Below, piece by piece: positions 17,459-26,817 of a stretch of 64,000 nt of DNA. Source of the DNA: Actinoplanes sp. NBC_00393 (GTDB lineage: Bacteria; Actinomycetota; Actinomycetes; Mycobacteriales; Micromonosporaceae). The stretch spans positions 1,826,501 to 1,890,500 of the forward strand of contig NZ_CP107942.1 of assembly GCF_036053395.1 (NCBI RefSeq), given 5' to 3'. The notes beneath the pieces were generated by a model. It saw nothing but the letters and a program-made list of their open reading frames with translations, made no database searches and was not told the origin of the DNA. Position numbers and translations under genes: made by a program. Each line of letters starts with the position of its first letter. Within the stretch, counting starts at the first letter, position 1.

Positions 17459-19197
17459 GGGCTCGTCGATTTTTAACTCGCTGTTTTGATCAAGGCGGGT
17501 GCGGTGAATCCGGCGGCGCGGGTGTGAGCGGCGAGGTCGGTGTGGTTGGTGAGGCGGATGTTGCTGGGTTCGATGGGGTGCTGGATTTGGGTGAGCAGGG
17601 TGCGGGTGTTGCGGATGGCGACGTTGATGGTGGTGCCGGCGACGCCGAACAGATCGGCGATGACCTTGCGGGGCAGTTGGTAGCGGTCGTGGAGCAAGGT
17701 GGCCAGTAGTTGGTGGCTGAGGGTGACGCGGATCTTGCGGCCGCCGCCGCGGGGCCGGGCGTGGCCGCGCAGGTTGTGCAGGAACGCTTCGTGTTGGGCT
17801 TGATGGGGAACGGTGAGCCGGTTGATCAGGTCGTTCCATGCGCTGTCGGGCATGCCGGTGATGGCCGGGTGCACCAGCGCGGCCAGGTGATGCAGCGGTG
17901 GTAGGGCTGTCGCGGGTTCGCCGGCGGGTGTGGCCGGGTCGGGGCGCAGGGTGTAGTTCCAGTCGCCGTGCCAGTCGTGACGGTCGATGGCCAGGGTGCT
18001 CATCTGCTCGTCGGTGATGACGACGCCGGTCGGGTAGTGGCCGGTGTCGAGTTCGGCGTGCACGCGCAGCCCGCTGCTGGTGGTGGTCGCGGCGATCGTG
18101 TGGACGATGGTCTCGTGGCTGGTCAGGGGTCGTGCCCGCCAGTTCATCGAGATGTGGGCGAACAAGCGATGCTCGATACGGTTCCATTTACTGGTGCCGG
18201 GCGGGAAGTGGCAGACGGTGATCGGTAGCCCGATTTCGGCGGCGAGAGCGGCCAGATCCGTTTTCCAGGCGCGAGTGCGGTAGCCGTTGGATCCGCCGGC
18301 GTCCGCGGTGATCAAGAGCCGTCCGGCGTTCGGGTAGCGGTCACGGCCGTAGCCGTCCCACCAGCGGCGCAGAGTGGCGACGGCGAACGCGGCGGTGTTG
18401 TGGTCGGTGCCGACGGCGACCCAGCCGGTGTCGGCGGCCAGGTCGTAGACCCCGTAGGGGATCACCTGTCCCAGCTGCGGATCGGCGAAGTCGTGGGTGC
18501 GGACTACGGCCGGCTCACCGGCAGGCCGCCACTCGCGGCCCTTGTTCGCGAACGCGCCGACGAGTTCCTTCTTCTTCGTATCGACGCTGACGACCGGGTC
18601 ACCGCTGGACAGATAATCCTTGACCTGCTCGTTGATGTAGCCGAACTGGGCGTCGCGGTCGGGGTGGCGTCTGCCTTCCAGAGTCTTGGCATTGCCCTGA
18701 AGGCTGAATCCCTCACCGTGCAGCAGAGCAGCGATCGTGTCCGGCCCGGCCTTATGACCCCGCCCGGCCAGTTCCTGCGCAAGGTGGCGCAACGACTTCG
18801 TCGTCCATCGCAGCGGCGACATCGGGTCCCCCCGCTCGTCCGGCTCGACCAGCCCCAACAACGCCGGCATCAGAGCGGGATCATGTTCGGTCACCGGTTT
18901 CCGGCCGCCACCGGCACGGCGGACCCGGCCCAGCGGCGCCACCCCGGCCTCCAACTCATCGACGCCCGCAGCCACCGTGCCCTCCCGGACCCCGGCAGCT
19001 CGCGCTACCGCCCGGATCCCGCCATGCCCCAGCACCCGAGCCTCAGCACCCAGCAGCAACCGGCGTTGCCGCTCGTCCAGATGCGGCAAGATCACCTCAA
19101 ACTTCGCTGCCAGCCTGCCCCGTTCCTCCTCCGATACCGCCATAACAGATCAACGCATCGAAATCCGCCAAGCAACGGCTTGTTCTTCGACGAGCCC
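17459..19197. mobile_element. ISAzo13-family insertion sequence
   Basis: Ends GGGCTCGTCGA (17459) and TCGACGAGCCC (to 19197) form an 11-bp inverted repeat. TTA flanks both sides directly (17456-17458 and 19198-19200), consistent with a 3-bp target duplication. The element is 1,739 bp and holds one full transposase gene. The intact duplication and frame suggest recent insertion, 222 bp upstream of the histidine-kinase start. Confidence 0.88.
17473..19143 (-). CDS. ISAzo13-family transposase
   Basis: 556 residues, uninterrupted. Likely catalytic residues are in VVSVDTKKKELVGAF, LLITADAGGSNGYR and SKWNRIEHRLFAHISMNWRA, all conserved in this family. The N-terminus (LPHLDERQRRLLLGAEARVL) is the usual DNA-binding part, and the C-terminus ends close to the element edge. 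Appears functional. Confidence 0.93.
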   Translation of the reverse strand: MAVSEEERGRLAAKFEVILPHLDERQRRLLLGAEARVLGHGGIRAVARAAGVREGTVAAGVDELEAGVAPLGRVRRAGGGRKPVTEHDPALMPALLGLVEPDERGDPMSPLRWTTKSLRHLAQELAGRGHKAGPDTIAALLHGEGFSLQGNAKTLEGRRHPDRDAQFGYINEQVKDYLSSGDPVVSVDTKKKELVGAFANKGREWRPAGEPAVVRTHDFADPQLGQVIPYGVYDLAADTGWVAVGTDHNTAAFAVATLRRWWDGYGRDRYPNAGRLLITADAGGSNGYRTRAWKTDLAALAAEIGLPITVCHFPPGTSKWNRIEHRLFAHISMNWRARPLTSHETIVHTIAATTTSSGLRVHAELDTGHYPTGVVITDEQMSTLAIDRHDWHGDWNYTLRPDPATPAGEPATALPPLHHLAALVHPAITGMPDSAWNDLINRLTVPHQAQHEAFLHNLRGHARPRGGGRKIRVTLSHQLLATLLHDRYQLPRKVIADLFGVAGTTINVAIRNTRTLLTQIQHPIEPSNIRLTNHTDLAAHTRAAGFTAPALIKTAS

Positions 19198-19202
19198 TTA
19201 CA

Positions 19203-19812
19203 TGCTTGAGTGGCGGCTGGTCCCGCCGAGCCGCCGTCCCCGCACGCTCCGGCCGCCCTGTTGCATGCTCTCGCGGCGGCTGGCCGGGGCGAGCCGCCGT
19301 CCGCGCATGTCTCGGGGGCCCGGTTGCAGGTCTGGGTGGCGGCTGGCTGGGGTGAGCCGCCGTTCGCGCATGTTTCGGGGGTCCGGTTACGGGTTTGGGT
19401 GGCGGCTGGCTGGGGTGAGCCGCCGTTCGCGCATGTTTCGGGGGTCCGGTTACGGGTTTGGGTGGCGGCTGGCTGGGGTGAGCCGCCGTTCGCGCATGTT
19501 TCGGGGGTCCGGTTGCAGGTCTGGGTGGCGGCTGGCTGGGGTGAGCCGCCGTTCGCGCATGTTTCGGGGGTCCGGTTGCAGGTCTGGGTGGCGGCTGGCT
19601 GGGGTGAGCCGCCGTTCGCGCATGTTTCGGGGGTCCGGTTGCAGGTCTGGGCGGCGGCTGGCCAGGGTGAGCCGCCGCGCAGGCACGGTATGTGTGCCGG
19701 TTGCGTGCTTGAGTGGCGGCTGGGTGCGGCGGGCCGCCATCCAGGCGCGCTATAGGGGCCCGGTTACAGGTCTAGGTGGCGGCTGGGCCGGGATGAGCCG
19801 TCGTGCAGGCAC
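19203..19812. repeat. 63-bp minisatellite, about 10 units
   Basis: The motif GGTGAGCCGCC recurs at 19351, 19414, 19477, 19540, 19603 and 19666, exactly 63 bp apart, with degenerate units on both sides (19225, 19288, about 19728, 19792). Central units are nearly identical. Each carries the perfect inverted repeat GGCGGCT / AGCCGCC with a 10-base loop. All three frames of one strand and one of the other are long and open because 63 is a multiple of 3, yielding a 21-residue repeat (VAAGWGEPPFAHVSGVRL...). No ribosome-binding site or ATG supports translation. Starts three bases past the ISAzo13 target duplication. Confidence 0.9.
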
Positions 19813-20008
19813 GCTATGCCGTCCTACCAGCAGTTGAAAGGGCCTGCCTGGCCCCGGCGGCGCGGTGCGGCCGGGACCAGGCAGGGGATCGCGCGGTGGC
19901 CGGCGTGCTGCCGGCGGACCGACTCTGCCGGCGTACCCGCTCGGCCGGCGCACTGGCTCTGCGGGCGGACCGGCTCTGCGGGCGGACCGGCTCTGGTGGC
20001 GTGCCGGC

Positions 20009-21763
20009 TCAGAGGGCGGCAGCGGCCGCCCGGCCGGCCTGGCGGCCGCTGAAGAGGCAACCGCCCAGGAACGTGCCCTCCAGGGAGCGGTAGCCGTGCA
20101 CGCCACCGCCACCGAAGCCGGCTACCTCGCCGGCCGCGTAGAGGCCGGGGATGGGGGCGCCCGCGGCGTCGAGGACGCGGGCCTGGAGGTCGGTCTGCAG
20201 GCCGCCGAGGGTCTTGCGGGTGAGGATGTTGAGTTTGGCGGCCACCAGCGGACCCTTGCCGACGTCGAGGATCTTGTGGGCGCCGGCCGTGCGGCTCAGC
20301 TGGTCGCCGGGGTAGGTCAGGGCGTTGCGGATGCCCATCACCTGCGCGTCCTTGCTGTACGCATTGTCGATCTCGCGATCCCGGGCGTCGATTTGCCGCT
20401 TCAGGGACGCGGCGTCGAGGAGGTTGTTGCCGGCTACCCGGTTCATGCCGGCCACCAGCTCCGGCAGGTTCGGCGCGACCACGAAGTCGGCGCCGTACTT
20501 CTGGAAGCGCTGGATCGGCTCCGGCGTCTGCCAGATCCGGCTGAGCAGCTGCCACACGTTCTTGTTGGTGAGGTCGGGGTTCTGTTCGGAGCCGGACAGC
20601 GCGAACTCCTTGTCGACGATCTCCTGGGTGGCGACGAACCAGGAGTAGTCGTGACCGGTCCGGGTGATCGAGCCCAACGTGTGCAGGGTGTCGTAGCCGG
20701 GCATGTCGGGCGGGCTGAACCGGCGGCCGGTGGCGTCGAACCACATTGACGATGGACCGGGCAGGATGCGGATGCCGTGGCCGGGCCAGATCGGGGCGTA
20801 GTTGCGCAGGCCCTCGGTGTAGTGCCACATCCGGTCGGGGTTGACGATCCGGCCGCCGGCCTGGGCGGTGATGGCGAGCATCCGGCCGTCCACGTGCGCG
20901 GGCACGCCGGTGATCATGGTGCGCGGCGCCGGGCCGAGGCGGGCCGGCCAGTTGCGGCGGATCAAATCATGGTTGGCGCCGATGCCGCCGGAGGTGACGA
21001 TCACGACGGGGGCACGCAGGTCGAATTCGCCGACTGCGACGCGGGAGCTCTGGGTGCCGCGCGGCGCGCTGCTGGGTTCGAGAATCGTTCCGCGTACGCC
21101 GGACACGGCCCCACCGCTGCGAACGACCTCGTCCACCCGATACCGGAACTTGAGGACGACCTTGCCGGCGGCCACACCCGCGCGCACCTTCTTCTCGAAC
21201 GGTTCCATCACAGCCGGCCCGGTTCCCCAGGTCACGTGGAAGCGGGGCACCGAGTTGCCGTGCCCGTCGGCCAGCCCGCCGCCCCGCTCGGCCCAGCCGA
21301 CGAGCGGGAACCACTGCACGCCGAGGCCGGCCAACCAGGACCGTTTCTCACCGGCGGCGAACTGCACGTACGCCTGCGCCCACTTGTACGCCCAGTAGTC
21401 CTGCCCGGCCGGGTCGTCCACCCCGCGGTCGAACCCGGCGGTGCCGAGCCAGTCCTGCCAGGCCAGGTCGTACGAGTCCTTCACGCCCATCAGCCGCTGC
21501 TCGGCGGAGTCGACGAGGAACAGGCCACCGAACGACCAGTACGCCTGCCCGCCCAGGCTCGCCTCGGGTTCCTGGTCGAGCAGCAGCACCTTGCGCCCGG
21601 CCGCGACGAGTTCGGCGGTGGCGACCAGCCCGGCCAGCCCGCCGCCCACCACGATCGCGTCGGCGTCCTGTGCCGCGGCCGCGCCGAACGCGGGGGCCGC
21701 CTCCGCGAGGGCCGCTGCCGTGGCGACTCCACCGGCCGCGGCCAGCGCCTGACGTCGGTTCAT
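20009..21763 (-). CDS. Tat-type FAD-binding dehydrogenase
   Basis: 584 residues. N-terminus MNRRQALAAAGG plus a hydrophobic stretch resembles a Tat signal, which would export a folded flavoprotein. FAD dinucleotide-binding motif ADAIVVGGGLAGLVATAELV, then the second FAD contact near the end (GLYAAGEVAGFGGGGVHGYR, SLEGTFLGG). It belongs to the fumarate reductase / 3-ketosteroid dehydrogenase superfamily, annotated as FAD-binding dehydrogenase; substrate unknown. ATG 21763 has GAGGAGG four bases upstream, so the 10-residue longer form is unlikely. Confidence 0.88.
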   Translation of the reverse strand: MNRRQALAAAGGVATAAALAEAAPAFGAAAAQDADAIVVGGGLAGLVATAELVAAGRKVLLLDQEPEASLGGQAYWSFGGLFLVDSAEQRLMGVKDSYDLAWQDWLGTAGFDRGVDDPAGQDYWAYKWAQAYVQFAAGEKRSWLAGLGVQWFPLVGWAERGGGLADGHGNSVPRFHVTWGTGPAVMEPFEKKVRAGVAAGKVVLKFRYRVDEVVRSGGAVSGVRGTILEPSSAPRGTQSSRVAVGEFDLRAPVVIVTSGGIGANHDLIRRNWPARLGPAPRTMITGVPAHVDGRMLAITAQAGGRIVNPDRMWHYTEGLRNYAPIWPGHGIRILPGPSSMWFDATGRRFSPPDMPGYDTLHTLGSITRTGHDYSWFVATQEIVDKEFALSGSEQNPDLTNKNVWQLLSRIWQTPEPIQRFQKYGADFVVAPNLPELVAGMNRVAGNNLLDAASLKRQIDARDREIDNAYSKDAQVMGIRNALTYPGDQLSRTAGAHKILDVGKGPLVAAKLNILTRKTLGGLQTDLQARVLDAAGAPIPGLYAAGEVAGFGGGGVHGYRSLEGTFLGGCLFSGRQAGRAAAAAL

Positions 21764-21886
21764 GAGACCTCCTCGGGTTTGTCCGCGATGCAATCAGGCT
21801 CGTCGATGACAGCGATAGTCGCCGGTGCACAACGTCGCGGCCGGCGGTTGTGGGCGGGCGCATGTTGATCGAGGTGATCAAATAGG

Positions 21887-22738
21887 ATGCGCGGAATGCA
21901 GGCTCCGGCGGCGCTCCCGATGCGCGTGATGACCGTCGGGGAGACGCTCGACGCCGCCACCGCACTATTGCGGGCCCGGGCCCTGCCGTTGCTCTCCCTC
22001 GCCGCGGTGCTGGCCGGCGTGGAACAGCTCGTGCTCACCCCGATGCGGGCCGCGGCCGGCGTCACCGCCCCGGTCTTCCTGCCGGATCTGGACGACAACT
22101 TCGGCGCCTGGTGGCTGCTCGCGACGACCGGGTTCACCCTGGAGACGGCCATCATCGCGGTGCTCGGCGCCTACGCCGGGGCGGCCGCCGGTCCGGCGCT
22201 GCTCGGGAGGTCCGTGCGGCATCGAAGCCTGTGGCGGCGTACCCGGCCCTTCCCGGTCCTGATCGTGGTCCTGATCCTGGCCCTGCTCACCTGGCCGGCC
22301 GCCTTCTTCGGTCTGCTGCCGTTCATCTTCCTGTACGGGCTTTTCGGCCTGGCCACCCCGGCGCTCACCCTCGACCGGGTCGGCGGGCCGTTCCGCGCGC
22401 TCGGCCGGTCCGCCTCGCTGACCGTGCGGGAGGGCGGCCGTGCTCTCTGGATCCGGCTGCTGGGCTATCTGGTCTGGTTCGCGGTCCGGTTCGCGCTCGG
22501 CACCGGCTGGACCGCGGTGACCACGATGTTCGTCACCACGGTCCGCGGTGACTGGCTGGACTACGCGATCCCGGTGGCGTACGCGCTGGCCAACACGGTC
22601 GCCTACGCGGCGCTGGCCTGCCTCGACGCGGTGCTGCTGGTGGAGACCCGGATCCGGACCGAGGGCCTGGACATCGCGATCAACCGGCGGCGCAGCCGCG
22701 GCGAGGACGAGGCGGCCGCGCTGGTGGTGGTGCGATGA
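21887..22738 (+). CDS. Multi-pass membrane protein of the DUF4129-MoxR-DUF58 cluster
   Basis: 283 residues with about six membrane segments and an N-terminal VGETLDAATALLRAR motif found in glycerophosphoryl-diester phosphodiesterase membrane-domain-like proteins of this locus. The end overlaps the DUF4129 start by four bases. The initiator could also be the ATG at 21896 or 21920. Function unknown; conserved gene order in actinobacteria. Confidence 0.8.
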   Translation: MRGMQAPAALPMRVMTVGETLDAATALLRARALPLLSLAAVLAGVEQLVLTPMRAAAGVTAPVFLPDLDDNFGAWWLLATTGFTLETAIIAVLGAYAGAAAGPALLGRSVRHRSLWRRTRPFPVLIVVLILALLTWPAAFFGLLPFIFLYGLFGLATPALTLDRVGGPFRALGRSASLTVREGGRALWIRLLGYLVWFAVRFALGTGWTAVTTMFVTTVRGDWLDYAIPVAYALANTVAYAALACLDAVLLVETRIRTEGLDIAINRRRSRGEDEAAALVVVR

Positions 22739-23292
22739 GGGCGTACGACGAGTTCGTCGCGGACGTCTTCGACGTGGTGCCGCCGCAGCTCCTGCTGTTG
22801 CTGCTGATCGTGGTCACGATGCTGACCGCGGTGCTGTGGTACACGTACCCGGCCTGGATTCCGCGCCGGTTCCCCCGCTTCCGGCTTCCCAAGTTGCGCT
22901 GGCGTTTCCGCCGACGTAAGCGGACGAAACGGGAGAAGACACCGGTTGTCGTCGTGCCGCCGTCCACGCCGGCGGTGGTGGCCGCTGCGGTCGCCGACCC
23001 GGGCCTGGCTGACCGGCTGGCCGCCGAGGGCCGCTATGCCGAGGCGATCCGGCAACGGCTCCGCGACACCGTCACCGACCTGACCCGGGCCGGCGTCGTC
23101 GCACCCCAGCCCGGCTGGACAGCCGCCGAGCTCAGCGCCGTCGCCGCGGCGAACCAGCCACCGCTCGGCCCGGCCCTGGACGGCGCCACCGACCTGTTCT
23201 CGCAGGTCTGGTACGGCCGGCGGCAGGCCGGCGCCGACCAGGACGCCCGGATGCGCCGGCTCACCGCTCAGGTACGGGACGCCCTGTCATGA
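22735..23292 (+). CDS. DUF4129 domain-containing protein
   Basis: 185 residues. One membrane segment (LLLLLLIVVTMLTAVLWYTY), then a basic linker and a cytoplasmic DUF4129 domain (AEAIRQRLRDTVTDLTRAGV, GWTAAELS, FSQVWYG). ATGA overlap on both sides. DUF4129 is fused to transglutaminase-like domains in related loci, hinting at a role in protein cross-linking or envelope assembly. Confidence 0.9.
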   Translation: MRAYDEFVADVFDVVPPQLLLLLLIVVTMLTAVLWYTYPAWIPRRFPRFRLPKLRWRFRRRKRTKREKTPVVVVPPSTPAVVAAAVADPGLADRLAAEGRYAEAIRQRLRDTVTDLTRAGVVAPQPGWTAAELSAVAAANQPPLGPALDGATDLFSQVWYGRRQAGADQDARMRRLTAQVRDALS

Positions 23293-24542
23293 CCCGTGAC
23301 CGGCGCCGGTGGCGGGCCATCCTGCCGTTCCTCGTTCTGCTGCTGCTCGTCGGCGGCACCCTCGTGGTGCACGCGATCGAGCAGGCCGACCCGGAGGACC
23401 CGGCGTACCTGTCGCCGGTCAGCACCGAGGGGATCGGCGCCAGCGGCCTGGCCGGGCTGCTGCGGGACCGGGGTGTCACCGTGGACCGGCGGACCACCAC
23501 CGCCGACGCGCTGGCAGCGCTGTACGAGGGCGGCCCGGCGACGATCTTCGTACCCACCCCGTCGTTCGCCCACCTGTCCACGCTGACCGCCGCCACCGGA
23601 CTGCCGGCCGGATCCCGGCTGGTCCTGGTCGCCCCGGACGACCGGATCCTGCAGGCGCGCCAGTGGCCGGCCGAGGTCGCCGGCACCCGTTGGGCGGCCG
23701 CGGCCACCGAGCCGGCCTGCGTCGAACCGGTCGCGGGCCGCGCTGCCGTGCTGCGCCGCCAGTACCTCATCGCGCAGGGTTCGCTCTGCTACGACGGCGG
23801 GCTGGCCCGCTTCGAGCAGGACGGCTACACGGTCATCCTGGCCGGGGCGGCCGACCCGTTCCGTAACGACCGGCTCCTCGAGCACGACAACGCGGGCCTG
23901 GCGGTCAACCTGCTCACCGGCAACCGCCGGGTGATCTGGCTCGACCTGCACGCTCCCGACACGCCGCCCCGGCCGTCCACCTCGCCCCGGCCGACCCGGA
24001 CCGTCACCCCGTATCCGGGCGAGGGCACCTGGGCACCGGGCGAGGGCGACGGATCGGGCGAGGGCGACGGATCAGGTGAGCGCGGGGACGGCGGCAGCCA
24101 GTCCCAGCAGCAGAGTTCGCTCAGCGATGCCTTCCCGCCGGCGTTCTGGGCCACCGCCCTGCTGATCGCGCTCGCGCTGCTCGCTCTCGCGGTGGCGGCC
24201 GCGCGCCGGCTCGGCACCCCGGTCAGCGAGCCGCTGCCGTCCCGGGTGCCGGCCCACGAGACCATGCTCGGCCACGGCCGCCTCTACCAGCGGGCCCGCG
24301 CCCGGGGACCCTCGCTGGCCATCCTGCGGTCCGCGGCCCGGCGCCGGATCACCGACCATCTCGGTCTGCCGCCCGACGCGGACACCGACCGGATCGCCGG
24401 GCAGGCCGGACTGCCCGCCGAGTACGTGCGTACCGTCCTCGACGGCGGCACCCCGGAATCCGACGAGGACCTGGTGACCGCCGCCCGGTTCGTCCAGGAC
24501 CTGGAACGCGAGATCACCCGTACCAAAGGAGAAGCACCGTGA
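23289..24542 (+). CDS. DUF4350 domain-containing membrane protein
   Basis: 417 residues. N-terminal membrane anchor (ILPFLVLLLLVGGTLVVHAI), DUF4350 domain in residues about 40-220 (GASGLAGLLRDRGVTVDRRT, NAGLAVNLLTG), a low-complexity Ser/Gly/Pro linker with GEGDGSGE repeats, a second membrane segment near 285-305 and a cytoplasmic tail. Overlaps both neighbours by four bases. Confidence 0.9.
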   Translation: MTRDRRRWRAILPFLVLLLLVGGTLVVHAIEQADPEDPAYLSPVSTEGIGASGLAGLLRDRGVTVDRRTTTADALAALYEGGPATIFVPTPSFAHLSTLTAATGLPAGSRLVLVAPDDRILQARQWPAEVAGTRWAAAATEPACVEPVAGRAAVLRRQYLIAQGSLCYDGGLARFEQDGYTVILAGAADPFRNDRLLEHDNAGLAVNLLTGNRRVIWLDLHAPDTPPRPSTSPRPTRTVTPYPGEGTWAPGEGDGSGEGDGSGERGDGGSQSQQQSSLSDAFPPAFWATALLIALALLALAVAAARRLGTPVSEPLPSRVPAHETMLGHGRLYQRARARGPSLAILRSAARRRITDHLGLPPDADTDRIAGQAGLPAEYVRTVLDGGTPESDEDLVTAARFVQDLEREITRTKGEAP

Positions 24543-25501
24543 CCTCCGAACACGAAGAGGCCCGCCAGGCGCTGAGCCGCCTGCGCATCGAGGTCGGCAA
24601 GGCCGTCGTCGGGCAGGAAGCGGTCGTCGGCGGAGTCGTGGTGGCGTTGCTCTGCGGTGGGCACGTGCTGCTCGAAGGCGTACCCGGGGTGGCCAAGACC
24701 CTGATGATCCGGGCGCTGTCGGCGGCCCTGAGCCTGGACACCAAACGCGTCCAGTTCACCCCCGACCTGATGCCCGGCGACGTCACCGGCTCGCTGGTCT
24801 ACGACGCGCGGACCGCCGCGTTCAACTTCCGCGCCGGGCCGGTCTTCACCAACCTGCTGCTCGCCGACGAGATCAACCGGACCCCGCCGAAGACCCAGGC
24901 CGCGCTGCTCGAGGCCATGGAGGAACGCCAGGTCAGCGTGGACGGAACACCGCGCCCGCTGCCGCAGCCGTTCCTGGTCGCCGCCACCCAGAACCCGATC
25001 GAGTACGAGGGGACGTACCCGCTTCCCGAAGCGCAACTCGACCGGTTCCTGCTGAAACTGTCCGTGCCGCTGCCGGAACGCGACGACGAGCTGAACGTGC
25101 TGCGCGCCCACCACCACGGCTTCGACCCGCGCGACCTGAAGGCGGCGGGGATCGTCCCGGTGGCCGGGCCGGCGGACCTGGCGGCCGGGCGGGCGGCGGT
25201 GCAGCGGGTCGGGGTGGCCGAGCCGGTGCTCGGTTACATCGTGGACCTCTGCCGCGCTACGCGCGCCACTCCGGCGCTCGAGCTGGGCGCCTCACCGCGC
25301 GGTGCGACGGCGCTGCTGGCAGTCTCTAAGGCGTACGCGTGGCTCAGCGGCCGCGACTACGTCATTCCGGATGACGTGAAGGGGTACGCCGTACCCGTCC
25401 TGCGTCACCGTGTGCGGTTGCGCGCCGACGCCGAACTGGACGGGGTGACCGTCGAAGCCGTCCTCGCCGGTGTGCTCGCCACCGTGCCCACGCCCCGCTG
25501 A
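24539..25501 (+). CDS. MoxR family AAA+ ATPase
   Basis: 320 residues. Walker A GVPGVAKT, Walker B LLLADEINRTPPKTQAALLE, then ATQNPIEYEGTYPLPEAQLD and sensor-2 region ASPRGATALL. MoxR ATPases act as chaperones for vWA-type partners such as the DUF58 protein encoded next. GTG start within the DUF4350 stop; its TGA overlaps the DUF58 ATG by one base. Confidence 0.95.
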   Translation: MTSEHEEARQALSRLRIEVGKAVVGQEAVVGGVVVALLCGGHVLLEGVPGVAKTLMIRALSAALSLDTKRVQFTPDLMPGDVTGSLVYDARTAAFNFRAGPVFTNLLLADEINRTPPKTQAALLEAMEERQVSVDGTPRPLPQPFLVAATQNPIEYEGTYPLPEAQLDRFLLKLSVPLPERDDELNVLRAHHHGFDPRDLKAAGIVPVAGPADLAAGRAAVQRVGVAEPVLGYIVDLCRATRATPALELGASPRGATALLAVSKAYAWLSGRDYVIPDDVKGYAVPVLRHRVRLRADAELDGVTVEAVLAGVLATVPTPR

Positions 25502-26817
25502 TGGTCACCCGGCGTTTCGCCGCCGTGCTCGCGGCCGGCGTACCGCTGCCCGCGCTGCTGCCCTGGCCCTGGCTGGCCGTCCTCGGCGTGTTCGGCTTCG
25601 CGCTGCTGCTCGCGGTCTTCGACTTCTCGGTGGCCGGGCCGCTGGCCAAGGTGCGGCTGCTGCGCGACGGCGACCGCACGGTGTGGCTCGGCGGCACGGC
25701 CACGGTCCGGCTCACCATGATCAACGTGGCGAAGCGGCCGCTGCGGCTGCTCGTCCGGGACAGCTGGGTGCCGTCGGCGGGCGCGTGGCCGGCCCGGCAC
25801 GACGTGTTCCTACCCCGCGGCGAGCAGCACACCATCACGACGACGCTCGACCCGATCCGGCACGGCGACCGGCCGGCGGTGCGGGTCACCCTCCGGTCGT
25901 ACGGGCCGCTCGGCATCGCGTACCGGCAGCGCCGCCGGCAGTGGAACGAGCGCAACACTCCGCCGTGGACGCTGCGCGTGCTGCCCCGCTTCCCGTCCCG
26001 GCGGATCCTGCCGGAGAAGCTCGCCCGGATGCGGGTCATCGACGGCACGGTCGTGGCCCGCGGCCGCGGTCACGGCACCGAGTTCGACGTGCTGCGCGAA
26101 TACGTGATCGGCGACGACGTCCGCTCCATCGACTGGCGGGCCAGCGCCCGGCACAACGACGTGGTGGTCCGCACCTGGCGCCCGGAACGCGACCGTCGCC
26201 TGGTCTGCGTCCTGGACACCGGCCGCACGTCAGCCCTGCGCCTCGGCGACGCGCCCCGCCTGGACGCCGCCATCGACGCCGCCCTGCTGCTGGCCGTGCT
26301 GGCCGACCGCGCCGACGACCGCCTCGACCTGCTGGCCCTCGACAGCACCGTCCGATCCCGGGTGGAAGGCGGCGGCCACAAGGCCAAGCTCGCCCGCCTG
26401 ATCGACGCCATGGCCTCTTTGGAACCGGCCCCCGCCGAAACCGACTTCGCCCTGCTCGCCCGCGACCTGCTGCGCCGCGACCGCAAACGTTCCCTGGTGG
26501 TCATCTTCACCGCCCTGGAACCCGCGCCGATGGTCGAGGGCCTGCTCCCGCTGCTGCCCCGCCTGACCGCCCGCCACAAGGTCGTCGTCGCCGGCGTCCG
26601 CGACCCCGCCGTCTCCCGCCTCGCGCGCCTCCCCACCGCCGGAACCGCCGCCGACGTCCACACCGCCGCCGCCGCCCAGCGCTCCCTCACCGAACGCGAC
26701 CAGGTCCGCGACGTCCTCTCCCGCTTCGGCGCCACCGTCGTAGACGCCGACGCCGACACTTTCGCCGGCCGCGTAGCCGACGTCTACCTGCTGCTCAAAG
26801 CCACCGGCCGCCTCTAG
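25501..26817 (+). CDS. DUF58 domain-containing protein (vWA-like)
   Basis: 438 residues. Two N-terminal membrane segments, an Ig-like region, the DUF58 core (FDVLREYVIGDDVRSIDWRA, SARHNDVVVRTW) and a vWA-like region beginning LVCVLDTGRTS, where the classic DxSxS metal site is altered to DTGRT. Partner of the MoxR ATPase immediately upstream (TGATG junction). Confidence 0.93.
   Translation: MVTRRFAAVLAAGVPLPALLPWPWLAVLGVFGFALLLAVFDFSVAGPLAKVRLLRDGDRTVWLGGTATVRLTMINVAKRPLRLLVRDSWVPSAGAWPARHDVFLPRGEQHTITTTLDPIRHGDRPAVRVTLRSYGPLGIAYRQRRRQWNERNTPPWTLRVLPRFPSRRILPEKLARMRVIDGTVVARGRGHGTEFDVLREYVIGDDVRSIDWRASARHNDVVVRTWRPERDRRLVCVLDTGRTSALRLGDAPRLDAAIDAALLLAVLADRADDRLDLLALDSTVRSRVEGGGHKAKLARLIDAMASLEPAPAETDFALLARDLLRRDRKRSLVVIFTALEPAPMVEGLLPLLPRLTARHKVVVAGVRDPAVSRLARLPTAGTAADVHTAAAAQRSLTERDQVRDVLSRFGATVVDADADTFAGRVADVYLLLKATGRL

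Noticed and set aside
19210..19755. 181-codon frame with 21-residue repeats (VAAGWGEPPFAHV...)
   Set aside because: It exists because the 63-bp unit is divisible by three; it starts at a GTG inside the repeat without a ribosome-binding site, and other frames are open as well. Kept only as a repeat.
19203..19812. CRISPR array
   Set aside because: Units are contiguous 63-bp direct repeats without unique spacers, and there are no cas genes nearby.
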